A DNA stretch of 64,000 nucleotides from Alistipes sp. (lineage in GTDB: Bacteria; Bacteroidota; Bacteroidia; Bacteroidales; Rikenellaceae): assembly GCA_022782405.1 (NCBI GenBank), contig JALFNK010000013.1, positions 62,001 through 126,000 of the forward strand, given 5' to 3'. A program made the translations under genes and the position numbers. Below, piece after piece: positions 7,602 through 18,417 of this stretch (positions are counted from its first letter, which is position 1; the number at the start of each line of letters is the position of its first letter). The notes below the pieces were generated by a model, which did no database searches, had not been told where the DNA came from, and worked only from the letters and a program-made list of their open reading frames with translations.

Positions 7602-8570
7602 ATGATCGACCGCTTTGCCGCCTGGATCGTATACGGACTTCTGGGGCTCGACCCGGAAAGCCGTCTGGGAAGTTCCGTGCACTTTTTCTTCTACGACACC
7701 GTCAAGATCCTGCTGCTGCTCTTCTTTATCAGCATCCTGATGGGAATCATCAACGCCTACTTCCCCATCGGCCGTCTGCGGCGCTTTCTGACCACGCGCC
7801 GCCTCTTCGGACTGCAATACCTCTTCGCCTCGCTTTTCGGAGCCATCACTCCGTTCTGCTCCTGCTCGTCGATTCCCCTTTTCATCGGCTTCGTCAAGGG
7901 CGGCATCCCGCTCGGCGTAACCTTCGCTTTCCTGATCACATCGCCGCTCGTGAACGAAGTAGCCGTCGCCCTCTTTCTCGGATCGTTCGGGCTGCGGGCC
8001 ACCCTGCTCTATGTAACAAGCGGCATTTTGCTCGGCACGATCGGAGGGTTCGTTCTGGGTCGCTTCCGTCTCGAAAAATACCTGTCGCCATGGGTCAGAG
8101 CCCTTCAGGCAAACTCCGACGAACAGGCCGAAGCCTGGGAGCAGCAACAAACCTCGCTGGCCAATCGCCTACCCGTCATTGCACGCGACGCGCTGGGAAT
8201 TGTCCGCGGCGTTCTGCTCTATGTCGTGATCGGCATCGGCGTCGGAGCCGCCATACACGGATATGTTCCCGAAGGATTCTTCACCCGCTATCTCGCCTCG
8301 TCGAACCTGCTGGCCGTACCGCTGGCCGTGCTCTGCGCCGTGCCGATGTACGCCAACGCCGCGGGGATCGTCCCCGTAATTCAGGTCTTTGTAGCCAAAG
8401 GGGTTCCGCTGGGCACGGCCATCGCCTTCATGATGGCCGTGGTAGGGCTGTCGCTACCCGAGGCCACGATGCTCAAAAAGGTCATGACCTGGAAGCTCAT
8501 CGGTATTTTCTTCGGGACGGTAACCCTCTTCATCATCCTCTCGGGGTACCTGTTCAATCTGATCCTTTAG
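7602..8570 (+). CDS. PF03773 (DUF318/ArsP-type) permease
   Basis: A 322-residue permease with eight to ten hydrophobic segments. The family hallmark AITPFCSCSSIPLFIGF (81-97, Cys86 and Cys88) is intact, and the second half carries the related VPMYANAAGIVPVIQVF and a SLPEATMLKK motif. PF03773 includes ArsP, which exports trivalent organoarsenicals, and other members of unknown substrate. It lies 19 nt after arsG, so it is probably the last gene of the arsR operon. Here the conserved Cys pair and context favour an organoarsenical or metalloid substrate, but this is not proven. It converges on oxyR with an 11-nt gap and no obvious terminator. Confidence 0.85.
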   Translation: MIDRFAAWIVYGLLGLDPESRLGSSVHFFFYDTVKILLLLFFISILMGIINAYFPIGRLRRFLTTRRLFGLQYLFASLFGAITPFCSCSSIPLFIGFVKGGIPLGVTFAFLITSPLVNEVAVALFLGSFGLRATLLYVTSGILLGTIGGFVLGRFRLEKYLSPWVRALQANSDEQAEAWEQQQTSLANRLPVIARDALGIVRGVLLYVVIGIGVGAAIHGYVPEGFFTRYLASSNLLAVPLAVLCAVPMYANAAGIVPVIQVFVAKGVPLGTAIAFMMAVVGLSLPEATMLKKVMTWKLIGIFFGTVTLFIILSGYLFNLIL

Positions 8571-8581
8571 GCCGGATCATC

Positions 8582-10808
<2,227 letters not shown>

Positions 10809-10842
10809 CGCACAGCTACACAACGGATAAACCAGTCCGGCC

Positions 10843-12624
10843 ATGCAGTTCCGCACCGATCGCATCTACCCGCTCTTCCTCCGGCTGACCCGGAGGCTCT
10901 CGAACCGCCAGATGATGATGCTTCTGGCCGTGGTGGTCGGTGCGTTGGCCGGAATCGGCACCTACCTGTTCGAAGTGCTCCTCTATGGCATCAAAACGGG
11001 ACTGACGAACTGGTTTCCGGTAGACAGCGCCCACTTTCTCTTCCTGATCTATCCCGCCGTAGGTATCATCCTCGCGACGTTATTCGTAAAATATATCGTC
11101 CGCGACAACATCTCCGAAGGGGTAACGCGCGTGCTCTACGCCATGTCGAGCCGCAACTCGCGCATCGCCGCACACAACTGCTGGACCTCGGTCGTAGGCG
11201 GCGCCACGACGATCGGGTTCGGCGGTTCGGTAGGTCCCGAGGCCCCGATCGTCCTGACGGGAGCAGCCATCGGCTCGAACGTCGGACGCCTCGCGCGCCT
11301 GAACTACAAACACACGACGCTGCTGCTCTGCTGCGGTGCCGGAGCTGCCCTTGCTGCCATCTTCAAGGCTCCGATCACCGGCGTGGTCTTCGTCCTGGAG
11401 ATCCTCATGCTCGACATCACGGCCGGTTCGGTCATCCCCCTGCTGATCGCCTCGATCACCGCTACGACGATGGCCTTCATGCTGCGCGGATTCGACCCCA
11501 TCCTGGCCGTAACGCTTGCCCCGGAGGATGCCTTCGAGTTGTGGCAGATCCCGCTCTTCATTCTTCTCGGCATCCTCTGCGGACTGATGGCCTGGTACTT
11601 CACCTCGATGAACTCCCGCGTCGGAGGCTTCTTCAAACGCATCGACAAGCAGTGGAAACGGTGGCTGCTCGGCGGCAGCATCCTCGGCATCCTGATCTTC
11701 ATCTTCCCGCCGCTCTACGGCGAAGGTTACGAGGGATTCACCGCCCTGATGCACGGCCAGACCCAGACGCTGTTCGACAACTCGTTCTTCTACCGCTTCC
11801 GCGACATCGACTGGGTCGTGATCCTCTTCATCATCGCCACGATGTTCTTCAAGGTCATCGCCATGGCCTCGACCAACGCCGCTGGAGGCGTCGGCGGAAC
11901 CTTCGCCCCGTCGCTTTTCGTCGGAGCCTTCACGGGAGCCACCCTGGCGCTCCTCTGCAACATGCTCTTCGGCTGGGACGTCTCGGTCGTCTCATTCACG
12001 CTTGTCGGCATGGCCGGCGTGATGTCCGGCGTGATGAACGCTCCGCTCACCTCGATCTTCCTCATTGCCGAACTCTCGAACGGCTACGGACTCTTCATTC
12101 CCCTGATGATCACGGCCTGCATCTCCTTCGCCGTAGACTATTACCTCGATCCCGACTCGATCTACACCAAGCAGCTGCGCCAAAAGGGCGAACTGCTCAC
12201 ACACGACAAGGACCAGTCGGTCTTCGTCTTCCTGAAACTCGACGAACTGATGGAGACCGACTTCCTGCGCATCAAGGAAAACATGACTCTGGGCGACATC
12301 GTGCATATCATCTCCACGGCCCGACGCAACATCTTCCCCGTGATCGACAATTTCGGGCGGCTGCTGGGCGTCGTGCAGCTCGATGACCTGCGCGAGGACA
12401 TGTTCAAACCCGAAAAGTACGGACGCCCCATCTCGGACTACATGATCGCCCCGCCCGACAAGATTCTCGAACACGAGTCGATCATGAGCGTCATGGAGAA
12501 GTTCGAGGACAAGCACACCTGGATGCTGCCGGTCGTCGATACGAAGAACCGCTACCGGGGCTTCATCTCCAAATCGCGCATCCTGAACGCTTACCGCGAA
12601 CAACTCGTAAGAATCCAGCAATGA
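10843..12624 (+). CDS. CLC chloride channel/antiporter with C-terminal CBS pair
   Basis: A 593-residue CLC protein. Ten or more transmembrane helices fill residues 20-440, with the conserved GFGGSVGPEAPIVLTGAAIGS block (126-145). Aligning GSVGPEAP with the common GSAGREGP places Glu133 at the gating glutamate, so proton-coupled exchange is possible. NAAGGVGGTFAPSLFVG is the second anion-path motif. Two CBS domains follow (about 470-590), likely nucleotide-responsive. Its stop overlaps the next start by 4 nt (ATGA), coupling it to a small PAS-like protein. Transported anion is not determined. Confidence 0.93.
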   Translation: MQFRTDRIYPLFLRLTRRLSNRQMMMLLAVVVGALAGIGTYLFEVLLYGIKTGLTNWFPVDSAHFLFLIYPAVGIILATLFVKYIVRDNISEGVTRVLYAMSSRNSRIAAHNCWTSVVGGATTIGFGGSVGPEAPIVLTGAAIGSNVGRLARLNYKHTTLLLCCGAGAALAAIFKAPITGVVFVLEILMLDITAGSVIPLLIASITATTMAFMLRGFDPILAVTLAPEDAFELWQIPLFILLGILCGLMAWYFTSMNSRVGGFFKRIDKQWKRWLLGGSILGILIFIFPPLYGEGYEGFTALMHGQTQTLFDNSFFYRFRDIDWVVILFIIATMFFKVIAMASTNAAGGVGGTFAPSLFVGAFTGATLALLCNMLFGWDVSVVSFTLVGMAGVMSGVMNAPLTSIFLIAELSNGYGLFIPLMITACISFAVDYYLDPDSIYTKQLRQKGELLTHDKDQSVFVFLKLDELMETDFLRIKENMTLGDIVHIISTARRNIFPVIDNFGRLLGVVQLDDLREDMFKPEKYGRPISDYMIAPPDKILEHESIMSVMEKFEDKHTWMLPVVDTKNRYRGFISKSRILNAYREQLVRIQQ

Positions 12625-12956
12625 TCCCGCAAAACGACATTCCGTGGGCCGACGAAATCGACGGCGCCGTAACGGTCTGCGACACGGAAGGCACGGTCCT
12701 CTATCAGAACGGGCGCTCGATCGCCGTAAACGGCGACGTGCGCGGCCGTTCGCTCCTTCCCTGCCACAACGAACGCTCACGCACAATCATCCGCCGGCTG
12801 TTGGATGAGGGTGGCCGCAACGTCTATACGATCGAAAAACAAGGCGTACGGAAACTTATCTACCAGACCGTCTGGCGCGAAAATGGCGAGGTCCGCGGAC
12901 TCGTAGAGCTCTCGCTCGAGATTCCGGAAACAATGCCGCATTACATACGGAAATAG
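12621..12956 (+). CDS. Small stand-alone PAS-like sensor protein
   Basis: A 111-residue protein with a single PAS-type fold: AVTVCDTEGTVLYQN (16-30) opens the domain and NVYTIEKQGVRKLIYQTVW (67-85) with RGLVELSLEIP (92-102) forms the closing strands. There is no output domain, signal peptide or membrane segment, so it should be cytosolic. Cys20 and the Cys48-His49 pair could bind a cofactor but that is only a possibility. The start overlaps the ClC stop by 4 nt, so the two proteins are probably made in fixed ratio. Similar small PAS proteins are widespread; their function is unknown to me. Confidence 0.7.
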   Translation: MIPQNDIPWADEIDGAVTVCDTEGTVLYQNGRSIAVNGDVRGRSLLPCHNERSRTIIRRLLDEGGRNVYTIEKQGVRKLIYQTVWRENGEVRGLVELSLEIPETMPHYIRK

Positions 12957-12980
12957 ATTTTTTGTCGTGTTTACTTGCAA

Positions 12981-13005
12981 AAATGTAAATTATACTTTAC
13001 ATTTG
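12981..13005 (+). promoter_or_regulatory. Promoter with overlapping palindromic operator for the membrane protein/XRE pair
   Basis: AAATGTAAA (12981-12989) and TTTACATTT (12996-13004) form a perfect 9-bp inverted repeat around a 6-nt spacer. The right arm contains the -7 element TACATTTG (12998-13005). Cro/CI-type repressors often bind such sites; the downstream XRE gene is the obvious candidate. Confidence 0.7.
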
Positions 13006-13068
13006 CAGCAGCAGGCGGGAGCAGTGCGCACCTCCGGCAGCCTGCGCTAACGACAAAAAACAACGACC

Positions 13069-13515
13069 ATGAACAGAACCATTCTGCTGCCCTATCCGTT
13101 CAAGCGGATCGGATGGGTGCTTTTCATCCCGGCCGCGCTGCTCGGGATCCTGATGGGAATCGACGGGTTCAACGGCTTTCCGTCGTTCCTGCTGCCCGGA
13201 ACGGCGGAAACGAGCCAGACACTCGACCGGATCTGCAACAACGCGGCCCTGATCGGTACGCTCATCGGGGCGCTCCTTATCACCTGCTCGTGCGAACGGA
13301 TCGAAGACGAACTCATCGGCCGCATCCGCCTCAACGCCCTGCTCGCGGCACTCTATGTCCACATCGGGGTTTCTGTCGCCGCCGCCCTGCTGCTCTACGA
13401 CCTCGCCTACCTCGATTTCATGATCTTCAACCTGTGCCTGCTGCCCGTTCTCTTTCTCGTGATCGAACGGGTACTGCTGTGGCGCCTCGGAAAGGAGGCC
13501 GCGCATGAAGAATAG
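13069..13515 (+). CDS. Four-helix membrane protein paired with an XRE regulator
   Basis: A 148-residue protein with hydrophobic segments near 12-30, 58-78, 95-118 and 120-138. A charged loop, ERIEDELIGRIRLNALLAALYVH (about 78-100), lies between helices two and three; an ExxEDE-type loop like this recurs in small Bacteroidota membrane proteins encoded beside XRE regulators. Its last 11 nt overlap the regulator gene, and both share the promoter and operator at 12981-13005. I cannot name its function; the pairing suggests a membrane protein whose level is set by its own partner, as seen for many small HTH-membrane gene pairs. Confidence 0.65.
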   Translation: MNRTILLPYPFKRIGWVLFIPAALLGILMGIDGFNGFPSFLLPGTAETSQTLDRICNNAALIGTLIGALLITCSCERIEDELIGRIRLNALLAALYVHIGVSVAAALLLYDLAYLDFMIFNLCLLPVLFLVIERVLLWRLGKEAAHEE

Positions 13516-13705
13516 GATCCGGGTCGCACGCGCCGAGGTGCGCATGACCCAGCAACAACTTGCCGAAGCCGTGGGTGTAAGCCGCCAGACGGTAAATGCC
13601 ATCGAGAGCGGGAAATTCGTCCCCTCGACACTTCTGGCGCTCAAGATCGCCCGGCTCTTCGGAAAAAGCGTCGAGGAGCTCTTCTCGCTCGACGAGGAGG
13701 AGTAG
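13505..13705 (+). CDS. XRE-family HTH regulator (Cro/CI type), 66 residues
   Basis: A minimal HTH_3 protein: RVARAEVRMTQQQLAEAVGVSRQTVNAIESGKFVPSTLLALKIARLF covers the five-helix DNA-binding domain with the recognition helix SRQTVNAIE, followed by a short acidic tail SVEELFSLDEEE. It resembles YozG-like regulators. It starts 11 nt before the end of the membrane-protein gene and is followed by a strong terminator, so the pair is a self-contained two-gene unit. It most likely represses the palindromic promoter at 12981-13005. Confidence 0.9.
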   Translation: MKNRIRVARAEVRMTQQQLAEAVGVSRQTVNAIESGKFVPSTLLALKIARLFGKSVEELFSLDEEE

Positions 13706-13723
13706 ATTCCTCGGCACAAGATG

Positions 13724-13762
13724 AAGGCCCCACCTGCACCGAACATGCAGGCGGGGCCTTTT
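13724..13762 (+). terminator. Rho-independent terminator after the XRE gene
   Basis: AAGGCCCC-A-CCTGCA pairs with TGCAGG-C-GGGGCCTT around a 9-nt loop and runs into TTTT. It separates the plus-strand pair from the convergent GH97 gene. Confidence 0.9.
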
Positions 13763-13780
13763 CGTCATACGTCTCGCCCG

Positions 13781-15784
13781 TTACAGCGGCAGGAACGAGA
13801 TGGCCTGACCGCCGCCGGGCGCCAGCACCACATCGATCGCATCGGCCGAGGTAACGTAACGCACCGTAACCTCGCAGGCCGTGGGATTTGTCTCCCAATG
13901 GGCATCCGGAGCATCGGCATAGATTGCCGCCTCATAGGTTACCTCGGGTTCGAGGAAGTCCAGATCGAAGTGCAGGCTCCGCGGCTCCTCGTTCGTGGCA
14001 GCACCGAAGAAGAACTTTCCGCCGGCACGCCGCACGACGGCCACATATTCGCCCGGCTCGCCGGCCAGCGCCCGCGACCAGTCGCAGTCGGGATCGAAAT
14101 CGCGGAAAAACTGGAAGGCCGGATGCTCCTCGTAATGCTCGATCAGGTCGGAAGCCATCTGCAACGGCGAATAAAGGATCACCCAGTCGGCGATCTGCTT
14201 GGCAAGGGTCGTATTTACCCGCATGTTCACCTCCTCCCCGCAGTTCCAGAGCTTGCGCCGCACGGAATCGCGCGTCCGCTCGTAAAGAATGTCGAACGTC
14301 CCCGGCGTATAATCCATCGGACCGGCCAGAAGGCGCGTGAAGGGGAGAATCACCTCGTGCGAGGGCGGATTTCCCGCGCTCCAGGCATCCCACTCCTTGC
14401 CGCGAGCCCCTTCGCGGGTCATCATGTTGGGCCAGGTGCGGCGGATGCCGCAATCCTTGATCGGCTCGTGCGCATTGACCGTAATGCGGTATTTGGCCGC
14501 CTGCTCGACGACCTTCTGGTAGTGGCGCACCCCATACTGGCTGTGGTGCAGGTAACCGCCCGGGAAACCGCCCGCATAGCCCGTTTTGAGATTGTGGACA
14601 CCCAGATCGGCATACCACAGAAGGGCCGAATCGAGCTGCCGCTCGTATTCGGGGACATTGCCGCCCGTCTCGTGGTGGCCGATCAGTTCGATGCCCAGAT
14701 GCCGCGCATAGTCGGCGATCTCCCGAATGTCGAAATCCGCATAGGGCTTGCGGTAGTCGAAATGCTGCTCGCCGCCCCACGTCTCCCAACCTTCGTTCCA
14801 GCCCTCGAACAGCACGGCGTCGATATGGTTGTCGGCGGCAAACTCGATGTAGCGCTTGGCCTGCTCGGTAGTCGCACCGTGGCGGTCGTCCATCGCCCAG
14901 GTGTCGAGTCCGAGATGCATCGACCACCAGACTCCGATATATTTCATCGGACGTATCCACGAGGTATCCTCGATCTTCGAGGGTTCGTTCAGATTCAGAA
15001 TCAGCGAGGAGTTGATCAACCCCACGGCCTCGGGGGCCAGCTGTACGGTGCGCCACGGCGTGACGAAACGTCCGGCAACACGGGCCTTCGTACCGTCGGG
15101 CAGCGGCGCGAGGTCGGCCTTGAAGGAGAGCGAGTCGCACCGCCGGAGCACCATTTCGGGAAAATCGTAGAGCGCCGCCTCGTGGATGCTGCCGTACAGG
15201 CCGCCAGCGGTACGGAACGTCGCCGGCGTATTGGCGTCCTCGAGCTCATGCAGCGGTAGCGTACGGTAGAGCAGCTCGTAGGTCTCGAAGTTGGCCGGAA
15301 TCGTCCACGACGTACCGTCTTCGGCAAAGCGGAACTCGGTGCATTCGGCCGTAACGACGAGCGAGTCGCGGCCCGGAACCTCGTATTCGTAACGGAAACC
15401 CAGGCCGTCGTCGAAGAGCCGGAAACGCAAGACAAGCCGCACATCGTCCTTGCGGCGGAGCGAGACGGCCATCTCGTTGTAGTGGCTGCGGTTGGTCTTG
15501 TTCTCGCCCCAGGGCTGGGTCCACGTCTCATCGACCGTCGTCCGCTCGACCTTATCGATACGGAAACTGCACGCCAGTTCCGCATCCTGCGCCACAAAAC
15601 CCAGCAGCGAGGGTTCGAAAAGCGGCCTGTCATTTACCGTAACGGCATAGCGCATCTCTCCGCTCTTCCTGTCGGTGCGGAAGGTCAGGCGGATCGATTC
15701 GTCGGGCGAAGAGACTTCGGCCTTCTGCCTGCAGGCCATCATCGTGCAACCGACGAGCAGGGCAAAAAGTAGTTTCTGCATCAT
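13781..15784 (-). CDS. GH97 alpha-glucosidase-like lipoprotein (SusB type)
   Basis: A 667-residue glycoside hydrolase family 97 protein with a lipoprotein signal (Met-Met start at 15784, lipobox TMMAC, Cys18), so it is probably membrane-tethered in the periplasm. The N-terminal beta-sandwich leads into the catalytic barrel. HHETGG (Glu372), VNAHEP (Glu440) and ARGKE (Glu464) correspond to the glutamates of the inverting SusB enzyme, and LKTGYAGG occupies the place where retaining members carry the nucleophile Asp. An inverting alpha-glucosidase activity is therefore predicted. No SusC/SusD pair or regulator adjoins it, so it is an orphan rather than part of a utilization locus in this window. 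It has its own promoter (15805-15812). Confidence 0.92.
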   Translation of the reverse strand: MMQKLLFALLVGCTMMACRQKAEVSSPDESIRLTFRTDRKSGEMRYAVTVNDRPLFEPSLLGFVAQDAELACSFRIDKVERTTVDETWTQPWGENKTNRSHYNEMAVSLRRKDDVRLVLRFRLFDDGLGFRYEYEVPGRDSLVVTAECTEFRFAEDGTSWTIPANFETYELLYRTLPLHELEDANTPATFRTAGGLYGSIHEAALYDFPEMVLRRCDSLSFKADLAPLPDGTKARVAGRFVTPWRTVQLAPEAVGLINSSLILNLNEPSKIEDTSWIRPMKYIGVWWSMHLGLDTWAMDDRHGATTEQAKRYIEFAADNHIDAVLFEGWNEGWETWGGEQHFDYRKPYADFDIREIADYARHLGIELIGHHETGGNVPEYERQLDSALLWYADLGVHNLKTGYAGGFPGGYLHHSQYGVRHYQKVVEQAAKYRITVNAHEPIKDCGIRRTWPNMMTREGARGKEWDAWSAGNPPSHEVILPFTRLLAGPMDYTPGTFDILYERTRDSVRRKLWNCGEEVNMRVNTTLAKQIADWVILYSPLQMASDLIEHYEEHPAFQFFRDFDPDCDWSRALAGEPGEYVAVVRRAGGKFFFGAATNEEPRSLHFDLDFLEPEVTYEAAIYADAPDAHWETNPTACEVTVRYVTSADAIDVVLAPGGGQAISFLPL

Positions 15785-15804
15785 GCGGGATGTTTCGTTT
15801 TCTA

Positions 15805-15812
15805 CAAATATA
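15805..15812 (-). promoter_or_regulatory. -7 element of the GH97 gene
   Basis: TATATTTG on the minus strand, 20 nt before the GH97 start, in the 69-nt gap after kdsD. Confidence 0.6.
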
Positions 15813-15853
15813 AAAAATGTAACACGAAAACCCCGCACACGGAGGAAAAAATC

Positions 15854-16819
15854 TTACAGTTTGATGTCGTAGATCTGGATGACGCCCACGAGTTTTCCGG
15901 CCTCGTCGGTAACGAGCAGCGAGGTGATCTTGTTGCGCGTCATCACCCGCTCGGCCTCGATGAGCTTCTCGCCCGCACCGATCGTCTTGGGATGCGGCGT
16001 GGCGATATCCCGGGCGTGAATATTGAAAAAGTCGCCCTTCAGACGCTCCATCGCGCGGCGGACGTCCCCGTCGGTTACGATGCCCTCGATACGGTCGCCG
16101 TCGCAGATAACGATAAGGCCCAATCCCCCCTTCGAGATGGTATGGATCATCTCCACCACCGAGCAGTCGGGTCCGACAACGGGCAAGTCGTGGTCGCGCA
16201 TGACATTGCCCACGGTCATCAGCAGACGCCGCCCGAGGCTGCCTCCCGGATGCAGTCGCGCAAAATCAACGCTCGTGAAGCCCCGCAGCTGCATGAGCGA
16301 CACGGCCAGCGCATCACCCATGGCGATCTGTGCGGTGGTCGAGGTGGTCGGGGCCAGATGCAGGATGCAGGCCTCCTCCTCGACGCTTACATTGAGGTGG
16401 ATGTCGGAGTTGCGTGCCAGCGCCGAATCGTCGTTGCCGGTCATCGAGATGAGTTTGTTGCCGTTGGAATGGATGAACGGTACGATCTTCAGAATTTCGT
16501 CCGTTTCCCCCGAATAGGAGAGTGCCAGGATGATGTCCTCTTTCGAGATCATGCCCAGATCGCCGTGAAAAGCCTCCCCGGGATGAAGGAAAAAGCTCGG
16601 CGTACCGGTCGAGGCGAGTGTCGCGGCAATCTTGCGCCCGATGAGGCCCGACTTGCCCATACCCGTAACGATACATTTTCCGCGGCTTGCGAGAATCGAT
16701 TCCACGGCCTCGACGAAGGCGTCGCCGAGGGTCTCTTCCAGATGCTGAAGCGCCAGCATCTCGGTATGTACGGCCCGGCGGGCCACACCGAGAATCTGCG
16801 CCTTAGTGCTATCGGTCAT
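15854..16819 (-). CDS. kdsD: Arabinose-5-phosphate isomerase (KpsF/GutQ family)
   Basis: A 321-residue enzyme converting ribulose 5-phosphate to arabinose 5-phosphate, the first step of Kdo synthesis. A SIS domain (about 40-180) contains TGMGKSGLIGRKIAATLAS and the SYSGETDEI phosphate-binding loop. The HPGGSLGRRLL motif precedes two CBS domains (about 205-320). The start overlaps the kdsA stop as ATGA. With kdsA and kdsB directly upstream it completes three consecutive steps that supply CMP-Kdo for lipid A core assembly. Confidence 0.96.
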   Translation of the reverse strand: MTDSTKAQILGVARRAVHTEMLALQHLEETLGDAFVEAVESILASRGKCIVTGMGKSGLIGRKIAATLASTGTPSFFLHPGEAFHGDLGMISKEDIILALSYSGETDEILKIVPFIHSNGNKLISMTGNDDSALARNSDIHLNVSVEEEACILHLAPTTSTTAQIAMGDALAVSLMQLRGFTSVDFARLHPGGSLGRRLLMTVGNVMRDHDLPVVGPDCSVVEMIHTISKGGLGLIVICDGDRIEGIVTDGDVRRAMERLKGDFFNIHARDIATPHPKTIGAGEKLIEAERVMTRNKITSLLVTDEAGKLVGVIQIYDIKL

Positions 16820-17568
16820 TGTATGAGTTTTTTGATGAGGTTCTCCAGATCGTCCAGCTGCAGCATGTTCGGGCCGTCGCTCAACGCATGGTCCGGATCG
16901 GGATGCACTTCGAAGAAGAATCCGTTGGCTCCGAATGCCTTTGCCGCAAGTGCCATGGCCGGCACGAACTCACGGTTGCCGCCCGTCTTGCCGCCGGCAG
17001 CCCCGGGACGCTGCACCGAATGCGTGCAGTCCATGACTACCGTGGGTGCAATGCCGAGCATGTCGGGAATGTTGCGGAAATCGACCACGAGATTGTTGTA
17101 GCCGTACATGTTGCCCCGCTCGGTGAGCCACACCTCACGGGCTCCGGCCTCGCGGGCCTTCTCGTAGGGGTAACGCATGTCCGCACCCGAAAGGAACTGC
17201 GCCTTCTTGATGTTCACCGTGCGCCCGGTCTTCGCCGCAGCCAGCAGCAGGTCGGTCTGACGGCACAGAAAAGCCGGAATCTGGATCACATCGACCACCT
17301 CGCCGACAGGTGCCGCCTGCCACGATTCGTGAATGTCCGTCAGAAGCTTCAGCCCCCACTTTGCCCGCACGTCGGCGAGCATCTGCAACCCCCGCTCGAG
17401 GCCCGGGCCACGGAACGAGGCGATCGACGTACGGTTGGCCTTGTCGAACGACGCCTTGAAGATGATCTGCGTGCCGAGCCGCCGGTTGATGGCGACCAGC
17501 CGCTCGGCCACTGCGTCGAGCAGCTCGGCCGATTCGATGACACAGGGTCCTGCGATGAATTGCATCAT
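16816..17568 (-). CDS. kdsA: 3-deoxy-8-phosphooctulonate synthase (Kdo-8-phosphate synthase)
   Basis: A 250-residue enzyme condensing arabinose 5-phosphate with PEP. Motifs include IAGPCVIES at the N-terminus, FKASFDKANRTS (about 37-48), DIHE and QIPAFLCRQTDLL, and the C-terminal FFFEVHPDPDHALSDGPNML. The Cys of AFLCRQTD and other metal-site residues are worth noting since KdsA enzymes split into metal-dependent and independent types. The much longer open frame upstream overlaps kdsB; the start at 17568 fits the conserved N-terminus and leaves a 10-nt gap to kdsB. Confidence 0.97.
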   Translation of the reverse strand: MMQFIAGPCVIESAELLDAVAERLVAINRRLGTQIIFKASFDKANRTSIASFRGPGLERGLQMLADVRAKWGLKLLTDIHESWQAAPVGEVVDVIQIPAFLCRQTDLLLAAAKTGRTVNIKKAQFLSGADMRYPYEKAREAGAREVWLTERGNMYGYNNLVVDFRNIPDMLGIAPTVVMDCTHSVQRPGAAGGKTGGNREFVPAMALAAKAFGANGFFFEVHPDPDHALSDGPNMLQLDDLENLIKKLIQ

Positions 17569-17578
17569 GGTATGTCCG

Positions 17579-18340
17579 TTATCCTTTTTTTTCGATTCGT
17601 TTGAGGAAGGCTTCGGCCCGCTCCAGATCTTCGGGCGTGTCGATGCCCACGGTCTCCGCATCACTGATGCCCACGCCGATCCGGAAACCGTTTTCGAGCC
17701 AGCGCAGCTGCTCGAGCGACTCGGCTTTCTCGAGCGAAGACTGCGGCAGTGCCGTAACGGCCTGCAGCACCTCGGTACGGAAAGCATAAATGCCGATATG
17801 TTTGTAGAAGGTGTGGCGTGCAAGCCACTCTTCGCGCGGCACACCGCGCAGGTAGGGAACGACCGAACGCGAGAAGTAGAGCGCCTGCGAACGGGCGTCG
17901 AGCACCACCTTCGGCGAATTGGGATTCTCGAGCGCCTCAAGGCCGTCGGCCGCCGTAAAGGGTTTGACGAGGGTGGCGATGTCGGTATGCGGGTCTTCGA
18001 AGCACCCCTTCAGCGCCTCCAGCTGCTCGCGTCGGATAAAGGGTTCGTCGCCCTGGACATTCACCACCACATCGTATGCACGCCCCTGCTTGCAGTAGGC
18101 CTCCCAGCAACGGTCCGTACCGCTGCGATGCGACGTCGAGGTCATCTCGACCTTCCCGCCGAACGAGCGCACGGCTTCGTAAATCCGCTCGTCGTCCGTG
18201 GCGACCACGGCGTCGTCCAGCACGCCGGCCACCCGTTCGTAGACCCGCTCTATGACGGGCCGCCCGCCCAGCAGCGCCAAAGGTTTGCCGGGGAAACGCG
18301 TCGAAGCGTAACGTGCCGGGATGATGGCTATGAATTTCAT
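17579..18340 (-). CDS. kdsB: CMP-Kdo synthetase (3-deoxy-manno-octulosonate cytidylyltransferase)
   Basis: A 253-residue nucleotidyltransferase activating Kdo with CTP for LPS synthesis. The nucleotide-binding start [16 protein letters not shown] (5-20), the [10 protein letters not shown] motif (about 94-103) and [11 protein letters not shown] are intact. The start at 18340 (MKFIAI) is chosen over an upstream in-frame ATG because it begins the conserved domain and the upstream region holds the lon terminator. First gene of the kdsB-kdsA-kdsD operon. Confidence 0.97.
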   Translation of the reverse strand: MKFIAIIPARYASTRFPGKPLALLGGRPVIERVYERVAGVLDDAVVATDDERIYEAVRSFGGKVEMTSTSHRSGTDRCWEAYCKQGRAYDVVVNVQGDEPFIRREQLEALKGCFEDPHTDIATLVKPFTAADGLEALENPNSPKVVLDARSQALYFSRSVVPYLRGVPREEWLARHTFYKHIGIYAFRTEVLQAVTALPQSSLEKAESLEQLRWLENGFRIGVGISDAETVGIDTPEDLERAEAFLKRIEKKG

Positions 18341-18368
18341 GGATTCGTTTTTTTCGTCATGTAAAAAT

Positions 18369-18404
18369 AAAAGATAAAAGGTGAAAATCAAAATTTCCAC
18401 CTTT
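18369..18404 (-). terminator. Terminator after lon
   Basis: On the minus strand AAAGGTGGAAAT and ATTTTCACCTTT pair with one G-T wobble around a 4-nt loop (18377-18404), followed by a U-rich run (TATCTTTTATTTTT). The TATCTTTT here might also serve as a weak -7 element for kdsB. Confidence 0.75.
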
Positions 18405-18417
18405 CATCCCGCCGGTT

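Noticed and set aside
11217..11263. Loss of the CLC gating glutamate
   Set aside because: Aligning GSVGPEAP with GSAGREGP puts Glu133 at the gating position, so it is retained.
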